Notes under the pieces: generated by a model
The model's database searches: none
What the model was told of the DNA's origin: nothing
What the model saw: the letters and a program-made list of their open reading frames with translations, nothing else
Program-made: the position numbers and the translations under genes
Shown: positions 1 through 12,023 of the stretch, piece by piece
Layout: each line of letters starts with the position of its first letter
How positions within the stretch are numbered: position 1 is the stretch's first letter
Assembly: GCA_026182355.1 (NCBI GenBank)
Contig: JAPFBL010000070.1
Coordinates: 345,501 to 409,500 of the forward strand
Direction: 5' to 3'
DNA: 64,000 nucleotides
Source of the DNA: Hermatobates lingyangjiaoensis
Taxonomy: Eukaryota > Arthropoda > Insecta > Hemiptera > Hermatobatidae

Positions 1-790
1 TAAAAACTATCAAAAATAATAAAAGAAATCAACATTACAGAAGGACAATTCTTTAATATATAATTTAGACTTGAACAAGTTGTGAGATTTACAAGCATTG
101 CTTTAATATTCATATGTTATTCTTAATGGTAACTCTTTACTTTAGAAATGTATTTTTTATTTTCTATATTTTTATTGTTTATTTTTTTTAACAATTAGAT
201 AAAAATATTTAAATGTTTATTCTTAAATTATTATTCCTGGTGTTTTTTTTTCTAGACAGCAGTTAGTAATAAATAAAAATTTTTAGCATTCAAAGAAGGC
301 AATGGATTTTAATAAAAGTGAAGTCAGGAATGAAGTGAAGGAAGCCGAGTTAAGATAACAAACAGGAATTGTTTTTAAGCACGAATGCAAGGGAAGGATA
401 TTAAAAGAAGAAATAAAAGAATATGATGCTCTTAGGGGCTAGCCAATTATTGTTGGTAGATTTGAAATCACCTCACAGGTTGATTTGAATATGCCGCTTT
501 GTATTCAAGAATGCTTTCAGTTCAAAAGATATTAATTATCCGCTCAAAGTAGTTTGGGTCAGTACTTACAGAATATTAAGAGGGTTTTAGTTAAAAAGAG
601 CTCGCCCATCCCCGTCCATTCTAATCCCATCTTTGTTCTATTTTTAAATTGTATTTTGTTTTATATCGCTAACCATGACACTAATATTATATGATTCTTG
701 GAACAAAAAAAAAACTCATTATATCCAAAATGACGTAACATGACAAACAGGTTTTTAAGATAGCCTGATTTCGTATATGAATCAGGTATA
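1..790. other. AT-rich stretch without a recognisable gene
   Basis: Both strands are AT-rich with frequent stops, and I see no splice-bounded coding segment, no RNA gene and no clear repeat termini. Confidence 0.5.
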
Positions 791-1219
791 CAGGGTGTCC
801 CAAAATAGACCGATCTGCAAAGTTTAATAACAATTAAATATCAACAACAACAAATTTAATAGGTGTATTTAGTATATTCAAATCAGTATTTAGTATTATT
901 AATTTCCATTTGTAATGACTTTTGTTATGTAATCTTATTTGATTTTGTTCTGACGTCATAACTTTAATGTTTTTCAGCATAATAATCCTTATTATTGAAA
1001 ATACAAAAAAGGACTTTAGATTTACGAACGTATCTTTGCTATTAAGATTACTTCGCAAGGACTAACTGCAAGCATGTTTGAAAGAAACCAAATTTCAGAG
1101 GAAACTTGTCACAGTCTTGTCAAAAGATGTAATTGTATTGCGAGTTGAATTCAATATGATGTTTCTGATTTAATGATGTTTATTAAAGTTTGCGGTTCGG
1201 TTACTTTTGGAACACCCTG
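791..1219. mobile_element. MITE with about 30-bp terminal inverted repeats
   Basis: The left end begins CAGGGTGTCCCAAAA and the right end, read on the other strand, begins CAGGGTGTTCCAAAAG. Similarity continues inward through ACCGA and GCAAA blocks for about 30 bp. The interior (429 bp overall) has no transposase; the open frame at 834-1058 lies inside it and looks like chance. A TA dinucleotide flanks the left end. A class II non-autonomous element is clear; the superfamily is not. Confidence 0.75.
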
Positions 1220-2125
1220 CATAAATTTTTTGGTAGGTAGTGGATATCTTATCTTTGACGCCTCACAAGACGAGATGACTTATTGTTAAGCAATGCTGAT
1301 AGTTTTAAAAGCACCAAACAGACCACCCAGCTTCAATCAGCCGGAATAGCTGCTCAGACGGTTTTTCTTTCTCTCACGACCTAAGAGCAAAGTCGCATAG
1401 AGATAGAGAACTTAAGCAGCTAAGCGGATCAAAAGATTAGCCTATGCTACTTGAAGGAAGCTAGCCCCGGCTGACAGCCCTTTCTCATAAACTTAACTAA
1501 TTTCAACTATTTCAATACAATGTAAAGGTAGGATTTAAATCTAATAATTGTTTGTTGAAATCAAACAAAACTAGTTGAAGCTATGAATCATAAATAAATA
1601 AATGTGAATAAATCATATTATGTAAACTAAAACTTAAAAGGTCGAAACAGCAAGCAATCATTATCAATATTTCAATAAAATTATATACTTGATTAAACAT
1701 TATAATGTCAATCCATTTTATGATATTCTAAACCTTGTTTTTATTTTTTTTTTAATATTTTTAAGATTTGAACTCTTGAAATTTATTAAAAGCTAATTTC
1801 ATTTGTTATAAACGATTGTAATGAAACTCGGCGCAGTAAAAATATGTCCATGAAGTTCCAGGGTCTTTAATTGAAGATTTCAGCATGACTAGTAGTTTGT
1901 CGTTAAAGTTTCCATAAGGAAAGGAATTTTGGTATGCTCATTAAATATATTAGGTAAGTTGGTCAAGGAGGACTTGATGAGTGCGTGGGTGACCTTGAAG
2001 AAACATGTGTTAAATCGTATCGGATTTACCGAGGTGTCATGGAGATTTTATGTTTCTAGCACTGATTATGCATTGAAAATAAATTATCCGGCTGGTCTTA
2101 GCTCCTGTATTACCATGAATGTGTA
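1220..2125. other. no recognised gene
   Basis: Mostly AT-rich. The segment 1310-1480 is less AT-rich and contains short blocks reminiscent of Pol III genes, but not enough to call. The open frame at 1929-2126 shows no domain. Confidence 0.4.
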
Positions 2126-2155
2126 GGACTGCCACTGCAACCTAACCTAACCTAC
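2126..2155 (+). repeat. 3' tail of the tRNA-derived SINE family
   Basis: The block ACTGCCACTGCAACCTAACC matches the 3' terminus of the SINE copies at 3714-4022, 25447-25752 and 58463-58775. The rest of the element is absent or too diverged to see. Confidence 0.55.
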
Positions 2156-2415
2156 ATACGGATAGTAATGCGTTTAATCAACTAAAGATACTAATCTAAA
2201 TCTTAGTTGTCTCATTTTTTTTATGGAATTTTTGTTTAGACGCTAATAATAGAAAAGTGGTTAAACGAATCAATATTTTTTATGAAGTCTATTATCACCT
2301 CGTCATTTTGCTGTTCATATTATCGCCGACCTTGAATGCTTTAATAATGAATAGTTTATAATGAATGAATACTTTAGTTCACCTTTAGCAGCCTGTTCAG
2401 CTAGGCTGGTCAAAG

Positions 2416-2432
2416 CCCCCCCCCCCCCCCCC
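2416..2432. repeat. poly-C tract
   Basis: An uninterrupted run of C. Similar C or G runs occur near 11458, 29357, 60300 and 62827. Confidence 0.9.
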
Positions 2433-2812
2433 TCAACAAGGGAGTGGTAGGTCCCCTGTTAAGAACCACTCCGTAATACATTCCATTCTCTCTCACTGCT
2501 TTGATAACCCTTACCAGTCGTACCATTATGCCGGAATTGAACATATTTCTATTTCATTCCTGTTTTACAGCCCTTTCGTTCATTAAGCATATTTAATCAA
2601 TAGATCAGTTCTACTAGATCTCCATAGTTAAACTTGATATACTGATGAAGAAAAAGTATTAGTGTAAGACTGGTAGTATAATTTCAAAAACATTACTCTT
2701 CAACTTTCCCGGTATACGGTATTGACCCCATCCAACACAAAATCTAAACTTCATTGTTAAATTCATTAACATGTATTTGTTTTCTTTGACATTTTCATTG
2801 ACATCCGTGTGA

Positions 2813-3020
2813 AGGTTAGGTTAGGCTGCAGTGACAATCCAATAAGAGAATACACATAGACCGAACACTGACCCTTTTGTGATACTTCACAATGAACATT
2901 CTACATTGTGAGTCCTAAATTTTGCCTAGCTCTAGTGTATTTAGAGTAGGGACCTTTTAACAAGTACGTGCCATCTACAAGCTCGGGACTGATGGCTTAA
3001 CGTCCAGTCCAAGAGATGTT
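2813..3020 (-). mobile_element. tRNA-derived SINE, minus strand, 5' part missing
   Basis: Read on the minus strand this is the SINE body and tail: the CTCGGGACT and CATTGTGTAG-like blocks, the GGGCC/GGTCTATGTG region and the terminal AACCTAACCT. The tRNA-like head is missing. A plus-strand piece of the same family (CCCTCGATTTATTCACG) lies at about 3081-3120, so this locus has been rearranged. Confidence 0.75.
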
Positions 3021-3429
3021 AAAATAAAGTATGTAACTCCTTCTTGTTAGATTTCAGTTTAAATTTTGGTTGTTTTTCTTTGGCCCTCGATTTATTCACG
3101 CGGGAGGAAAATAAATCAATTTCAAAATATTGAATTATTTTTGTTAGTATTGAAGATGTAAACTGGTGATGAACTAAATATTCGAAACTTGTTTGATTAA
3201 ATTATTTTTGTGTGGACAGACTTAGTGTTTCTTTTCCTCTCTAATGATTGTTACATATTATTTTTTTCGTTCCACTGGAAAGCATTTGTTTAAGAGGAAT
3301 GCTAGTAATTGGTGGCTACTTTAGTCGTGTTCTAAATTGAAGATTGCGCTAGTTTGTTAGAGCAAGGATTGAGGTGGGCAGAATGACGTAGATAAGACGG
3401 GGACTGAGGATGGGCGAAAGATTGAATCG

Positions 3430-3570
3430 GACAGTCACGGTGCTGTCAGCTTACGTCCTCCCCGAGGGACGGCGAGCACATCTCCACCAAACACATAGAA
3501 ATCCCCTCATCTCCCGCAGGACTAAACCTTCAGTCTTTAGTACTAATGGCATGCACTCTACCACTTGATT
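3430..3570 (-). mobile_element. possible tRNA-derived SINE head
   Basis: On the minus strand a box-A-like TGGTAGAGTGC is followed at tRNA-like spacing by a box-B-like GGTTTAGTCC. It differs from the main SINE family. Not a functional tRNA: the stems are not convincing. Confidence 0.35.
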
Positions 3571-3713
3571 TAGAATCAAAACAACAAAAAAAAAATTTAA
3601 AAACAGGTAGTGTTAGCGTTTTAAGTAACTCAAGTTTCGAATTTAATGTTTTGCCTTTATATTATGTTTTTCTTCAATTATTACGCTTGTAATTTCACCT
3701 AAGTACAACAGAA

Positions 3714-4022
3714 GAGGGTCAGGTTAGCTCAGTGGTTAACATACTTGCCTGTGGACTGGCAGGTCATGGCTTTAATATCAACTCTGGTCCTCGAATTATT
3801 TACGTGGGAAGTAAATAAATCTGAACACTCTTCCCTCGGAGAGGACGTTAAACCATCGGTGTTTCTCAAGCCAGAGCGATGTCAGTTACTAGTTAGAGAA
3901 CCCTACTCTAAATAAAATTGAATTAAGTAAAAATTAGGACTCATAATGCATAATCAATCTTCATTGTATGTTATAACAAAGGGCCGATGTTCATTTGTGG
4001 TACTGTCACTGCAATCTAACCT
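3714..4022 (+). mobile_element. tRNA-derived SINE, near full length
   Basis: The head carries a Pol III box A (TTAGCTCAGTGGTTAAC) and a weak box B. The body has CCCTCG...TTTACGTGGGA, CTCGGAGAGGACGTTAA and TTAGGACTC...; the tail ends GTCACTGCAATCTAACCTA. Eight related pieces lie elsewhere in the window in both orientations. Function: a Pol III transcribed, non-coding retroposon mobilised by a LINE partner not seen here. Confidence 0.85.
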
Positions 4023-4774
4023 ATCATAAGTACAGCAGAAATAAACAAGTGTTGAATGTTTTTAATCCACGAATCAGTTTGCGAAGACAAGTGAAACGAC
4101 CATAACATGTATTAGGTCATTAGGACCATGTCATAGAAAGTACCATTACTGGCATGAATGTCCCGCTGAGTCACTCACCTCACTATGTTAGGTCCTAATG
4201 ATGTTATGAGATTTCCCTAATTGGGTATTAATTGATTAAAACATAAATCTTCCTAAAAATAGCATCAAAAATAACTCTCAAGAAAAGTTTTATAAAATAT
4301 TAATATATCAACCCACCCAATGTAGTCAATATTCTTTCTTTTCGCTTCCTTTTTTTCTTTTAAGTTAATATAAAGAGGGAAAACCAATTTTGTCCAAACT
4401 TTTAATATCATAATTTTACTACCTCATATTCATTTCTTTGGTTCAATTACTTACCAGTATTGAAATATTTTAAGCAATATTTATCCAAATTCCGTCTCTT
4501 TCATTTTTTTAATTTACAATATCGAATTAATTTTTGTGAGTAATTTTGGTTGGGGGCGAATTCAAGGGGATTACAAATCATAGGACTCACATTATGAAGG
4601 AGTGACATATTTTAATATTACAGTTATTTATAGAAGAAAGTGCCAAATGTTCCGATTAAACAAGCTAATTTATAAAAGAAACAATAAATATAAAACATAG
4701 GCTGGCAACTTCTGGAGACATTCAACCGACTTCCGTACTTTTCAGCTTGGGATCTACACAACACAGACGAGCAA

Positions 4775-4998
4775 TTCAGTTTTTTGAGGTGATGAAATTA
4801 ATTTTTAAGGGTGGACAGTTTTAGTTCAAATTTTTGAGATGGGGAAATTAATTTATGAGGTGTTTCAGTTTTAATTCCACTTTTTTGAGATGAGAAAATT
4901 AATTTTTAAGAGATATTGAGGGTAGTCAGTTTTAATTCCAGTTTTTTGAGGGGAAGAAATTAATTTCTGAGGAGTGATCAGTCATAATTCCAGTTACT
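4775..4998. repeat. about four tandem copies of a roughly 55-65 bp unit
   Basis: The blocks CAGTTTTAATTCCA, TTTTTTGAG and AAATTAATTT recur in the same order four times with small length differences. Confidence 0.8.
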
Positions 4999-5214
4999 GT
5001 TATTTCCTTATTTTAGTAAATTATTCGTCAGATCTTTGCCTGTATTTTGGTTTCTTAGTGTTGATTATTGATACGTTATAATATATATTTTTTAAACTAA
5101 GGTATTGGAGTTTTATGATGTTTCAACCGATGGTTAGTTTATGAGTTTATTTTTCAAATAATATAAATATTAGTGTGTTTGTGGGGGAGGGGTGGAATAA
5201 TAATATAAGGGGTA

Positions 5215-5262
5215 GCGTGCCTGCTTGTACAACTAAAGATTGCAAGTTTAAATCCTGGCCAT
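5215..5262 (+). mobile_element. tRNA-like SINE head
   Basis: A box-A-like GGGGTAGCGTGCCTG is followed by a box-B-like AAGTTTAAATCCTGG. It directly abuts the 20-bp tandem array downstream, and a SINE-like body seems to resume at about 5350-5500. Confidence 0.45.
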
Positions 5263-5348
5263 GACCTTATGTGGTAGGCCATGACCTTATGTGGTAGGCC
5301 ATGACCTTATGTGGTAGGCCATGACCTTATGTGGTAGGCCATGACCTT
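5261..5348. repeat. 20-bp tandem repeat, 4.4 copies
   Basis: The unit ATGACCTTATGTGGTAGGCC is repeated with no mismatch, so this is a recent expansion. It sits at the junction between a tRNA-like head and its body. Confidence 0.95.
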
Positions 5349-5349
5349 T

Positions 5350-6370
5350 GTTATTCTTCATGTTGTAGTTAATAACTCCTATGTGGACGTCGTCTCTTAG
5401 AAAGGACGTGTATGCTGTCGACCCCTAGCGTACACGATGTCAGGACTTCTTAATGATCCTTACTATAATAAATTTTAGGGAAGTAAAACTTAATGCCTAA
5501 TGTAAAATTAATCGAGTGATGTGACTAAAATATAACTAAAATGGGAGCCGAATAACAAATGAGCTACACTTGTCTACCTCTAAAAGTAAAATGCAGTTAA
5601 AATGCTTAAAACTGCAAATGTGAGTATTTAGAAGAAAGAAATCACCACATGAGCATTGTGTGCATGACTAGATGGTGACTTGATAAAACGTTGTTTTTAT
5701 TGTACCTTTTATTGTACAGGATAAATATTCTCCGAGATAAGTGTTGATTACAGAAGTGGAAATATTATGTTAAGAGACCTTTCAATATTTAAACTTCAGG
5801 ATGAAACCTTAATTAAACAAAGAGATTCGTTGAGAAGAAAAAATTGTAGTTCAGGATTTAAATCATCAAAACAAATTAATATAACAATAAGTGTACTATT
5901 GCCTTATCTGAATTAAAACAAATTGAATTAAAAAAAAAACCATTCACGTTAACAGTGTAGCTTATATGATATAGTTATTATGGAAAACAATTAATTTTCG
6001 ATAAAATTTAAAGAAATGAAAGTTAATTGAGTAATTTTTATTAAAATATTATGGAAGCATTGGTTTAGACGAGTGTCATCTAAGAATTTCAGGACAAAAT
6101 ATGTATAGCACTATGAAACCGAAAATACATTCACTAGAAGAAATAAATCAGTCAAAAATAAAGGAAACAGATGAGTTGATAAACTGAGCAGGTGACTAGG
6201 CAAATATAAAAAACAAACTCAAGGTGAATCATCTTATCTGATGCTTAATCCTTAAAACCTGTAATTTCATTAATATACGAGTACTATATTCATTCTGATG
6301 CGATCAAACTCTAACAGAACCTCTATGTTGATATTATCTAAATCGTTGTTGAGATTGATTATTAGATTAT
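5350..6370. other. no recognised gene
   Basis: AT-rich; 5390-5500 may be the body of the SINE-like element that starts at 5215. Nothing else is supported. Confidence 0.4.
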
Positions 6371-6375
6371 ATTAG

Positions 6376-8680
6376 ATTGATATAATATTGCATAAACAAA
6401 ACAAATATTCTAATAGCTTGGAAAATAGTTGCAGTTTCTTCGATTTCAAATTAAACTTTAAAGATTGAAAGAACAACATTTAAAGTTCAATTTGAAATAG
6501 GAGTAACTGATTACATCTGGATATATCTATTTTCTTTATATTTATAATTATTATTATTACTATTTTTAGTAAAATAGTTGTATTTTTAATGCAGTTCGTT
6601 TAAACAAAATTGTATTAAACAGATTATTTATTCAAAATTAATCTATAATTAAAATTTTAGAAGCCCTAAAATTTCTATAAAGTGTATAGAAATGTATTGG
6701 TTGCACATAGAGAAGAGTTCTGGAGACTGTACGAGCCAGCTATTCCTTAATTATAACACTATAAAAGTCAGGGGTTCTGTTGTTTAGATAAGATGTTCAT
6801 TATTTTATAATAAAAATTGAATTATTATTGTTTGAAATATATTTCCAATTAAAGTTTGCCACTCTATCGTTATTTTAAAGTAATAATTTTTTTTTATTCG
6901 GGTTCTTCACTAATCCTTCTTCAATACGATTCATTTATTTCCTATCTTAGATCCACAGTGAAGAATAAGAACAATTTTACTCACTCTTTCATTGAGCTAA
7001 GTTTTGTATTTTGCTTCTTCAATGGTGATAGGAGTAAATCACACTATTATTTCAGAAACTATTTTGGTGTATTTCTCTATAACCCCAGCCAAAAAATAAT
7101 AATAATAATAATATAAAAAAAAACTTTCCTAACATGTATAATTGTTCCCAAATACTATTATTCATCTATACTATGAGGCCTATTTTTGTTCAAAATATTA
7201 ATTTGATCCATTACAGATTGTGTACTGTACCGTGTATACAAACTTTTGGATACACACCTACCCACCCATACACAGTTATCATAAAAAAAGTTATAAAAGG
7301 ACTTTGGAGACCTCAAAAACATGTAGATCCGTCAAAATCTCGAGGTCTATTTTTTTCACAATCACTATACTTAAGTTATAGTAAATTAATAAGAAAAAAA
7401 AACATTATGAAAAGTAACAATAAAGAGGAAATGCAGTGCTAACTGTTAATATCATTAACTGCTAACTCTTAATATTTAGGGCATGGTGCAACACCTTCTC
7501 ATCTAGGAACTAAATTTGATCGAACCTAATTTCAAATAACTAGAACAAATCCGTTACCTTCTTTTCATTTTAAGGAAAAGCGGTTTTGCTTGATTGAACA
7601 CAGAAATTAAGCGATTTTAAAAGAAAGCATTATAATAGGTTCAAGTAATCCATTTGCCATACATAAAAAAAGTATCATTAAAAAAAGAATGCTTTCACGG
7701 AAGTATTGTATTTTTAGTTAGCTTTTGTTGACAAGAAAAGTGAAATAACATAAATTAACATGCCATCTTCCTTGTTCCTAAAAAAAATATCAGGCAAGAT
7801 TTTTTTCACAATCATTTGGAAAAATGCATTTCAGTTTTTTCGAAAACTGCATTATTAATAACAGTTTCATAGCAGAAACCCAGTTTTCATGACTTTACAT
7901 CAATACAATCATCATAAATCAACATCACAATCATATTTACATGGTTATGATATAATGTTGCATGAACAAAATAAAACATAAATATTCTAATAGTTTGGAA
8001 AATTGTTATTCATAATATGTTTTTAATGCGGTTTGTTTAAACAAAGTTGTATGAGACACATTATTGATTCAAAAGTAATCTACAATTAAATACAATTAAA
8101 AGATAACTTTTTTTAATAAATTGCATCTTTTAGATAAATGACCTTCAGTTCTGCTCCAACTTGTTTATGTAATCAATTATAAAAACAAAAGAAAAAAAAA
8201 CTGACTGGTCTTATGTAGGAGGATAAACTACATTATAAAAGAAGGGAAAAAAAACGAAATGCACTTGTTGTAAGGAACTCGATAGCAGCCTCTGGTTTGA
8301 TTAACTGCCCATCTGGCGTAAGCAAATTTATACCCTCCTTAAACATCAATATGGAAATATGCCGAAAAAAAGCCTCCAACATAAATCAACGTTATATTAC
8401 TGCATTATACATTGAAATTATAGAATAAATACCTATTCCAGTATCTATTTATTCAAGAGGAAATAGAGAAAAGTATTATAAAGTATAGGCAATATGTAGT
8501 ATTTAAATGTTGTTCTTAATATACATAAATAATAATGATAATAACAAATAGTAATAATAATAATTATAAATATAAAGAAAATAGATATATCCAGATGTAA
8601 TCAGTTACTCCTATTTCAAACTGAACTTTAAATGTTGATCTTTCAATCTTTAAAGTTTAATTTGAAATCGAAGAAATTGA
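6376..8680. repeat. interspersed repeats sharing direct and inverted copies
   Basis: A segment near 6376-6650 recurs directly at about 7945-8100 (blocks AATATTCTAATAG.TTGGAAAAT and CGTTTAAACAAAATTGTA). The first copy contains a palindromic insert (about 6428-6545) that recurs in inverted orientation at about 8560-8675, including CCAGATGTAATCAGTTACTC. Each insert can itself fold (ATTTCAAATTAAACTTTAAA against its complement). The family is unknown. Confidence 0.65.
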
Positions 8681-8740
8681 CCACATCTCGATAAAACTAT
8701 TTTCTTTATATTTATATATAAATCGGTTGTGAGATAAAAT

Positions 8741-8951
8741 GGATAAACAAACAAAAGTCTCCACACAAATGAAGTTTTATTTAACAACAACAACAACGCG
8801 TTTCAAACACTTTGTGTTCATCATCAGGAAGACACCAAGGATGTGGTGCTGATGGGTTAGTGTCTTCCTGATGATGAACACAAAGTGTTCGAAATGCGTT
8901 GTTATTGTTGAATAAAACTTCATTTGTGTGGAGACTTTTGTTTGCTTATCC
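8741..8951. mobile_element. PLE-terminus inverted pair, family D
   Basis: The left arm (8741-8834) is the reverse complement of the right arm (8859-8951), joined through a 24-bp spacer. The right arm reads core CTGATGA, extra T, stem II GAACAC/GTGTTC, GAA, then GCGTTGTTA. Both arms have the 3' end outward with the block GTGTGGAGACTTTTG. Related copies lie at 15290-15470, 29885-30075, 39181-39283 and 55428-55600. Confidence 0.85.
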
Positions 8952-9061
8952 AATTTACCTCGGAATGAGTAAATTCCACGCAATTACGGATTGTACAACT
9001 AATGATTTATAGATCGGTTGATTTTTATTGTTAAGAATAATTATATATATAAAGGAATTAA

Positions 9062-9255
9062 CTGAAAAAATACACATAAAAGAGATCATAATAACGCACT
9101 CGTATATTTCAAATGCCTTGTCATCAGGTAGAAAGATATGAGTAGTTCTGAAGTCTTTGCTTGTTTTTGGAGCTACTCACATCTATCCTACTGATGACGA
9201 AGAAGTCAAAATATACTCGTAGTAGTGAATTCCTGTGATTTCTTTAATCTGTGTT
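9062..9255. mobile_element. PLE-terminus inverted pair, family H
   Basis: A left arm (about 9070-9155) and a right arm (about 9172-9255) in inverted orientation. The right arm shows CTGATGA, extra C, a short GA/TC stem and AAATATA. The left arm keeps GAA and ATAT. (TA)n lies on both sides (9040s and 9316-9339). The relative at 47776-47930 is a single right arm. Confidence 0.7.
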
Positions 9256-9345
9256 CTTTTTGTGAATTTAGTTTAATTAGTTCGTGGAATCGTTTCATTT
9301 TATTGCTTATATATATTATATATATATATATATATATATTTTCCT

Positions 9346-9398
9346 ATGAGTTGTCTGGGGAAAGGAATATGATGAGTTGTCTGGGGAAAGGAATATGA
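9346..9398. repeat. direct duplication of about 26 bp
   Basis: GAGTTGTCTGGGGAAAGGAA occurs twice back to back, followed by non-repeated AT-poor sequence up to about 9540 in which I recognise no gene. Confidence 0.85.
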
Positions 9399-9568
9399 TA
9401 ACTTTTAACACAGAGGGACTGTGTAACCTCTATACCTATTGGCAGAAAGACAGAGGCTTTTTGCTGTGCAGCGGGCAACTGGGACCTTACACATGGACCT
9501 GCAAACTCCACTCCCATTGGTCCACATCGCATCGAATCATATATATATATGTTGACCTTCTGATAGAA

Positions 9569-9652
9569 TAAAAGTAAATGTAAATCGGGTTTTTCGGTCA
9601 GTATGTTTTTTGAAACTAGAATACTGACCAAAAATCCTGATTAAATTTACAT
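9569..9652. repeat. foldback, about 32-bp arms
   Basis: GTAAATGTAAATCGGGTTTT...GGTCAGTAT is followed after about 18 bp by its imperfect reverse complement. A small palindromic element or a diverged PLE pair. Confidence 0.65.
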
Positions 9653-9689
9653 ATGTATATAAAAAAACAAAGATAAATAAAAAACACAG

Positions 9690-9724
9690 TCTCTAATTTT
9701 CAGTCTGAGCCTTTAATCAGGAGA
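9690..9724 (-). ncRNA. hammerhead-like motif, family L
   Basis: Minus strand, in order: stem I TCTC (9721-9724), core CTGATTA, extra A, stem II region ending ACT, GAA, self-complementary AATT, a single A, stem I GAGA (9690-9693). Stem I pairs over 4 bp. Core position G8 is T, so activity is doubtful. The same family recurs at 51040-51185. Confidence 0.55.
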
Positions 9725-11184
9725 GATAAGAGAGAAGAAGCAAGCGCACTTGTATATTCAGAGACGGTTGGAGACCAACAATGTTGCCGATTACGCGCCC
9801 AGTCACATAGAATAAGGTAGATAGTCAATTTATAATTTAGTATTCTTAAGTAATAAGTGAATAAGAAAATGTAAGTAGAAGACGCGGAAAACAACTTATT
9901 GGTATTATGTGTTTCTGAATAAATTATTTATTAATAGTGTTTGTCCATATGGACGTGCCGCATCTTCGTTTGACAAATATTGGAAACTAAGTATACTGTA
10001 TAGTTTCCTGTATGAAAATTTATGTTTTTAACTGCCATTTATTTGAACTGTTATTATCAAAAATACATGTATGACAAGGATGTTGATGATGATGAATATA
10101 CAGACCACAAGTGAAAATATAAATTGATGTAACTGGAATATAGAGGCATTATTTATGTTTATTCATACCATAGTAACGGTTCTTTTTGGTATATGTAAAA
10201 TATTTTGCATTAAATAAATATAGCAACGCTCGAATAGAACTTCAAAATAGAATAGAATCATAAAACAATATATATAGTAGAACCTGGTAGTAGAAGTGCC
10301 TCCATTGTACTAGGAGACATTTGTAAGAATTTTTGTCGTAGTAGGCGAATATAAATTACGTAGTACAAGCGACAATCTTCCTCACGTCTAGATAGTTCCG
10401 TTTTAATTTTAGTACACTAATAAAACATTATTATTTTTTGCATGCATTTATAGTTCAATCTATATTACATGTACAGTATTATTTATTTTTTCGAATTGCA
10501 GCTTTTCTGTTTAAATTGTTTTCATATTAATTTCAATGCGAAAAATTACTTGATAATACGAATAAATGACAGTATGAAATGAGTCTGGAACGAATTAAAG
10601 TCATTCTGCGATGTTCTACTGTAATAGGAAAAATAGAATAGAATGAATTTCGAACTCTCTAGAAAAACAAGTACTTTGGAACCAATAATGAGATTCTTTA
10701 GATGTTACGATAGATTCAATTCGGTGTTTATGGTTTATGATAAGTAAGAATATTTATTGAAGAAATTATATATTTAAATTTGTTAGGAAAATGTAATTGC
10801 TGTTAAATATATGATTATTATTATTGTCATATTAAGATATGAGAAAAAACAATATTGATTCAGTAAGAAAAACATGTACATATAAAAAAAAACATTTGAT
10901 TGAAAAAACAGCACGATTTGAATGAGTAGTGTCCCTATACAGGTTTATCTACTTAAAATGAGAGATCAGAAAGGGGAATAAAGAACAATTTAGATTGTCA
11001 GGATTGGGCATTAGTCATTCGGTTGTTTTGTAATCTGTTATGCGGGATTCTCAAGAGTGAATGTGTTGCTATAGAAACAAGTTTTGTGACAAAACACCGA
11101 ATTTTAAACATATAGTGTTCATCGTAAGGCAGAAATAGCATTTGTTTTAAAATATTCTGATATATGAATAAAAAATGAACTTAC

Positions 11185-11383
11185 TTTTTAGTTCTTTTCC
11201 ATCAGCTGTACAGATTCCTTCGTCCATAAGACACTTGATGTAGTTGGCTAAAATCCTGTCATTGTTAAGGATCTGATCTAGATCTATGTTGTCATACTTA
11301 GTGGTATAGGTTGACTGTGGTTTGGCTTGCGTTACCACCACGATCACCGATACCACAACAACAATCAAGCAAAGCGACTTCAT
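11185..11383 (-). CDS. chemosensory protein (OS-D family), first coding exon
   Basis: This exon encodes the N-terminal 66 residues of a small secreted chemosensory protein, a soluble carrier of hydrophobic ligands in the fluid of sensilla and other tissues. Residues 1-20 form a signal peptide (MKSLC, a valine-rich core, cleavage after TQA), giving a mature start KPQST. The family signature follows: [24 protein letters not shown], and the first cysteine pair C51-x6-C58 with DEG between them. At 11184-11179 (minus) there is a consensus donor GTAAGT that interrupts the frame one base after the lysine codon ending DGKELK, exactly where insect CSP genes carry their conserved intron. The second cysteine pair (C-x2-C) must lie in exon 2, which I could not find at lower coordinates on this strand. 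A TATA box lies just upstream. No stop or frameshift is seen, so the exon looks functional. Confidence 0.93.
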
Positions 11384-11404
11384 TGTCTTATGTTCACCTT
11401 GACT

Positions 11405-11441
11405 CTGATCTCTCCTAGCTGCCTCCTGCTTCTTTTATATA
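11405..11441 (-). promoter_or_regulatory. core promoter of the chemosensory gene (TATA box and initiator)
   Basis: Minus strand: TATATAAAAG at 11441-11432 is followed about 35 bases downstream by a TCAG initiator-like element (11408-11405). The ATG at 11383 leaves a 5' leader of roughly 22 nt. This matches the usual arthropod TATA-to-Inr spacing and supports the start chosen. Confidence 0.7.
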
Positions 11442-11654
11442 CGTAACCTCGTCATCCCCCCCCCCTCCTCCTCTTCATCCTTCCGAATACCAATTGTCTA
11501 CTTAATGCTCACTTATTTTGTTCCTTCTAAATTACTTCTGCTTCATTATGTCTTTAGAGGAAACTAAAATAATTTTCGTGACCTCCTTCATAATAAATCT
11601 CTCTTGCTAACTTGCTAAATTATCTAATGCTTCTGCATGCTTGAGAACGTAAAA

Positions 11655-11740
11655 ACCACAAAATAAAAGGACCAACACTCACTATTCTCGATCATTTTGG
11701 CCGTCTTCAGACATTTCATTTCGGCATAGATACAAAGATA
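11655..11740 (-). mobile_element. degenerate PLE-terminus arm
   Basis: On the minus strand CTGAAGA, extra C, GG...TC and GAGAAT are arranged like the other hammerhead-like termini, with the GAA element changed to GAG. Followed directly by the family A pair at 11748. Confidence 0.4.
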
Positions 11741-11747
11741 TATATAA

Positions 11748-11950
11748 ACAAGATTCCACATAAACACGTCTAATAACAATCAATGATCAAACCACAAGAT
11801 GAAATGAAAAAAAAACTAAGATCTTTCAACCGTAACAAGCGGTCTTCGTCATAGTCAACAGGCAGACTTGTGTTTTTAACTCTGACGAAGACCACTTGTT
11901 GTGATTAAAAGATCTTAGTCTTTTTTTTCATTTCATATTGTGGTTTGATC
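11748..11950. mobile_element. PLE-terminus inverted pair, family A
   Basis: The left arm runs from 11748 to about 11860 and the right arm from about 11871 to 11950. The arms share AAGATCTTAGTC, CATTTCATATTGTGG and TTTGATCA. The right arm has CTGACGA, extra A, GACC and TTGTT blocks, but its stem II and GAA are mutated (ATTAAAAGATC). A long (TA)n adjoins the right end. Confidence 0.85.
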
Positions 11951-11978
11951 ATATATATATATATATATATATAAAGTT

Positions 11979-12020
<42 letters not shown>
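11951..12020. repeat. (TA)n microsatellite
   Basis: About 70 bp of near-perfect TA with one AAAGT interruption. It separates a family A right end from a family C left end. Confidence 0.95.

Positions 12021-12023
<3 letters not shown>

Noticed and set aside
8255..8350. Minus-strand frame with TPDGQLIKPEAAIEF as exon 2 of the chemosensory gene
   Set aside because: It lacks the C-x2-C pair and family residues. The DG resemblance is superficial.
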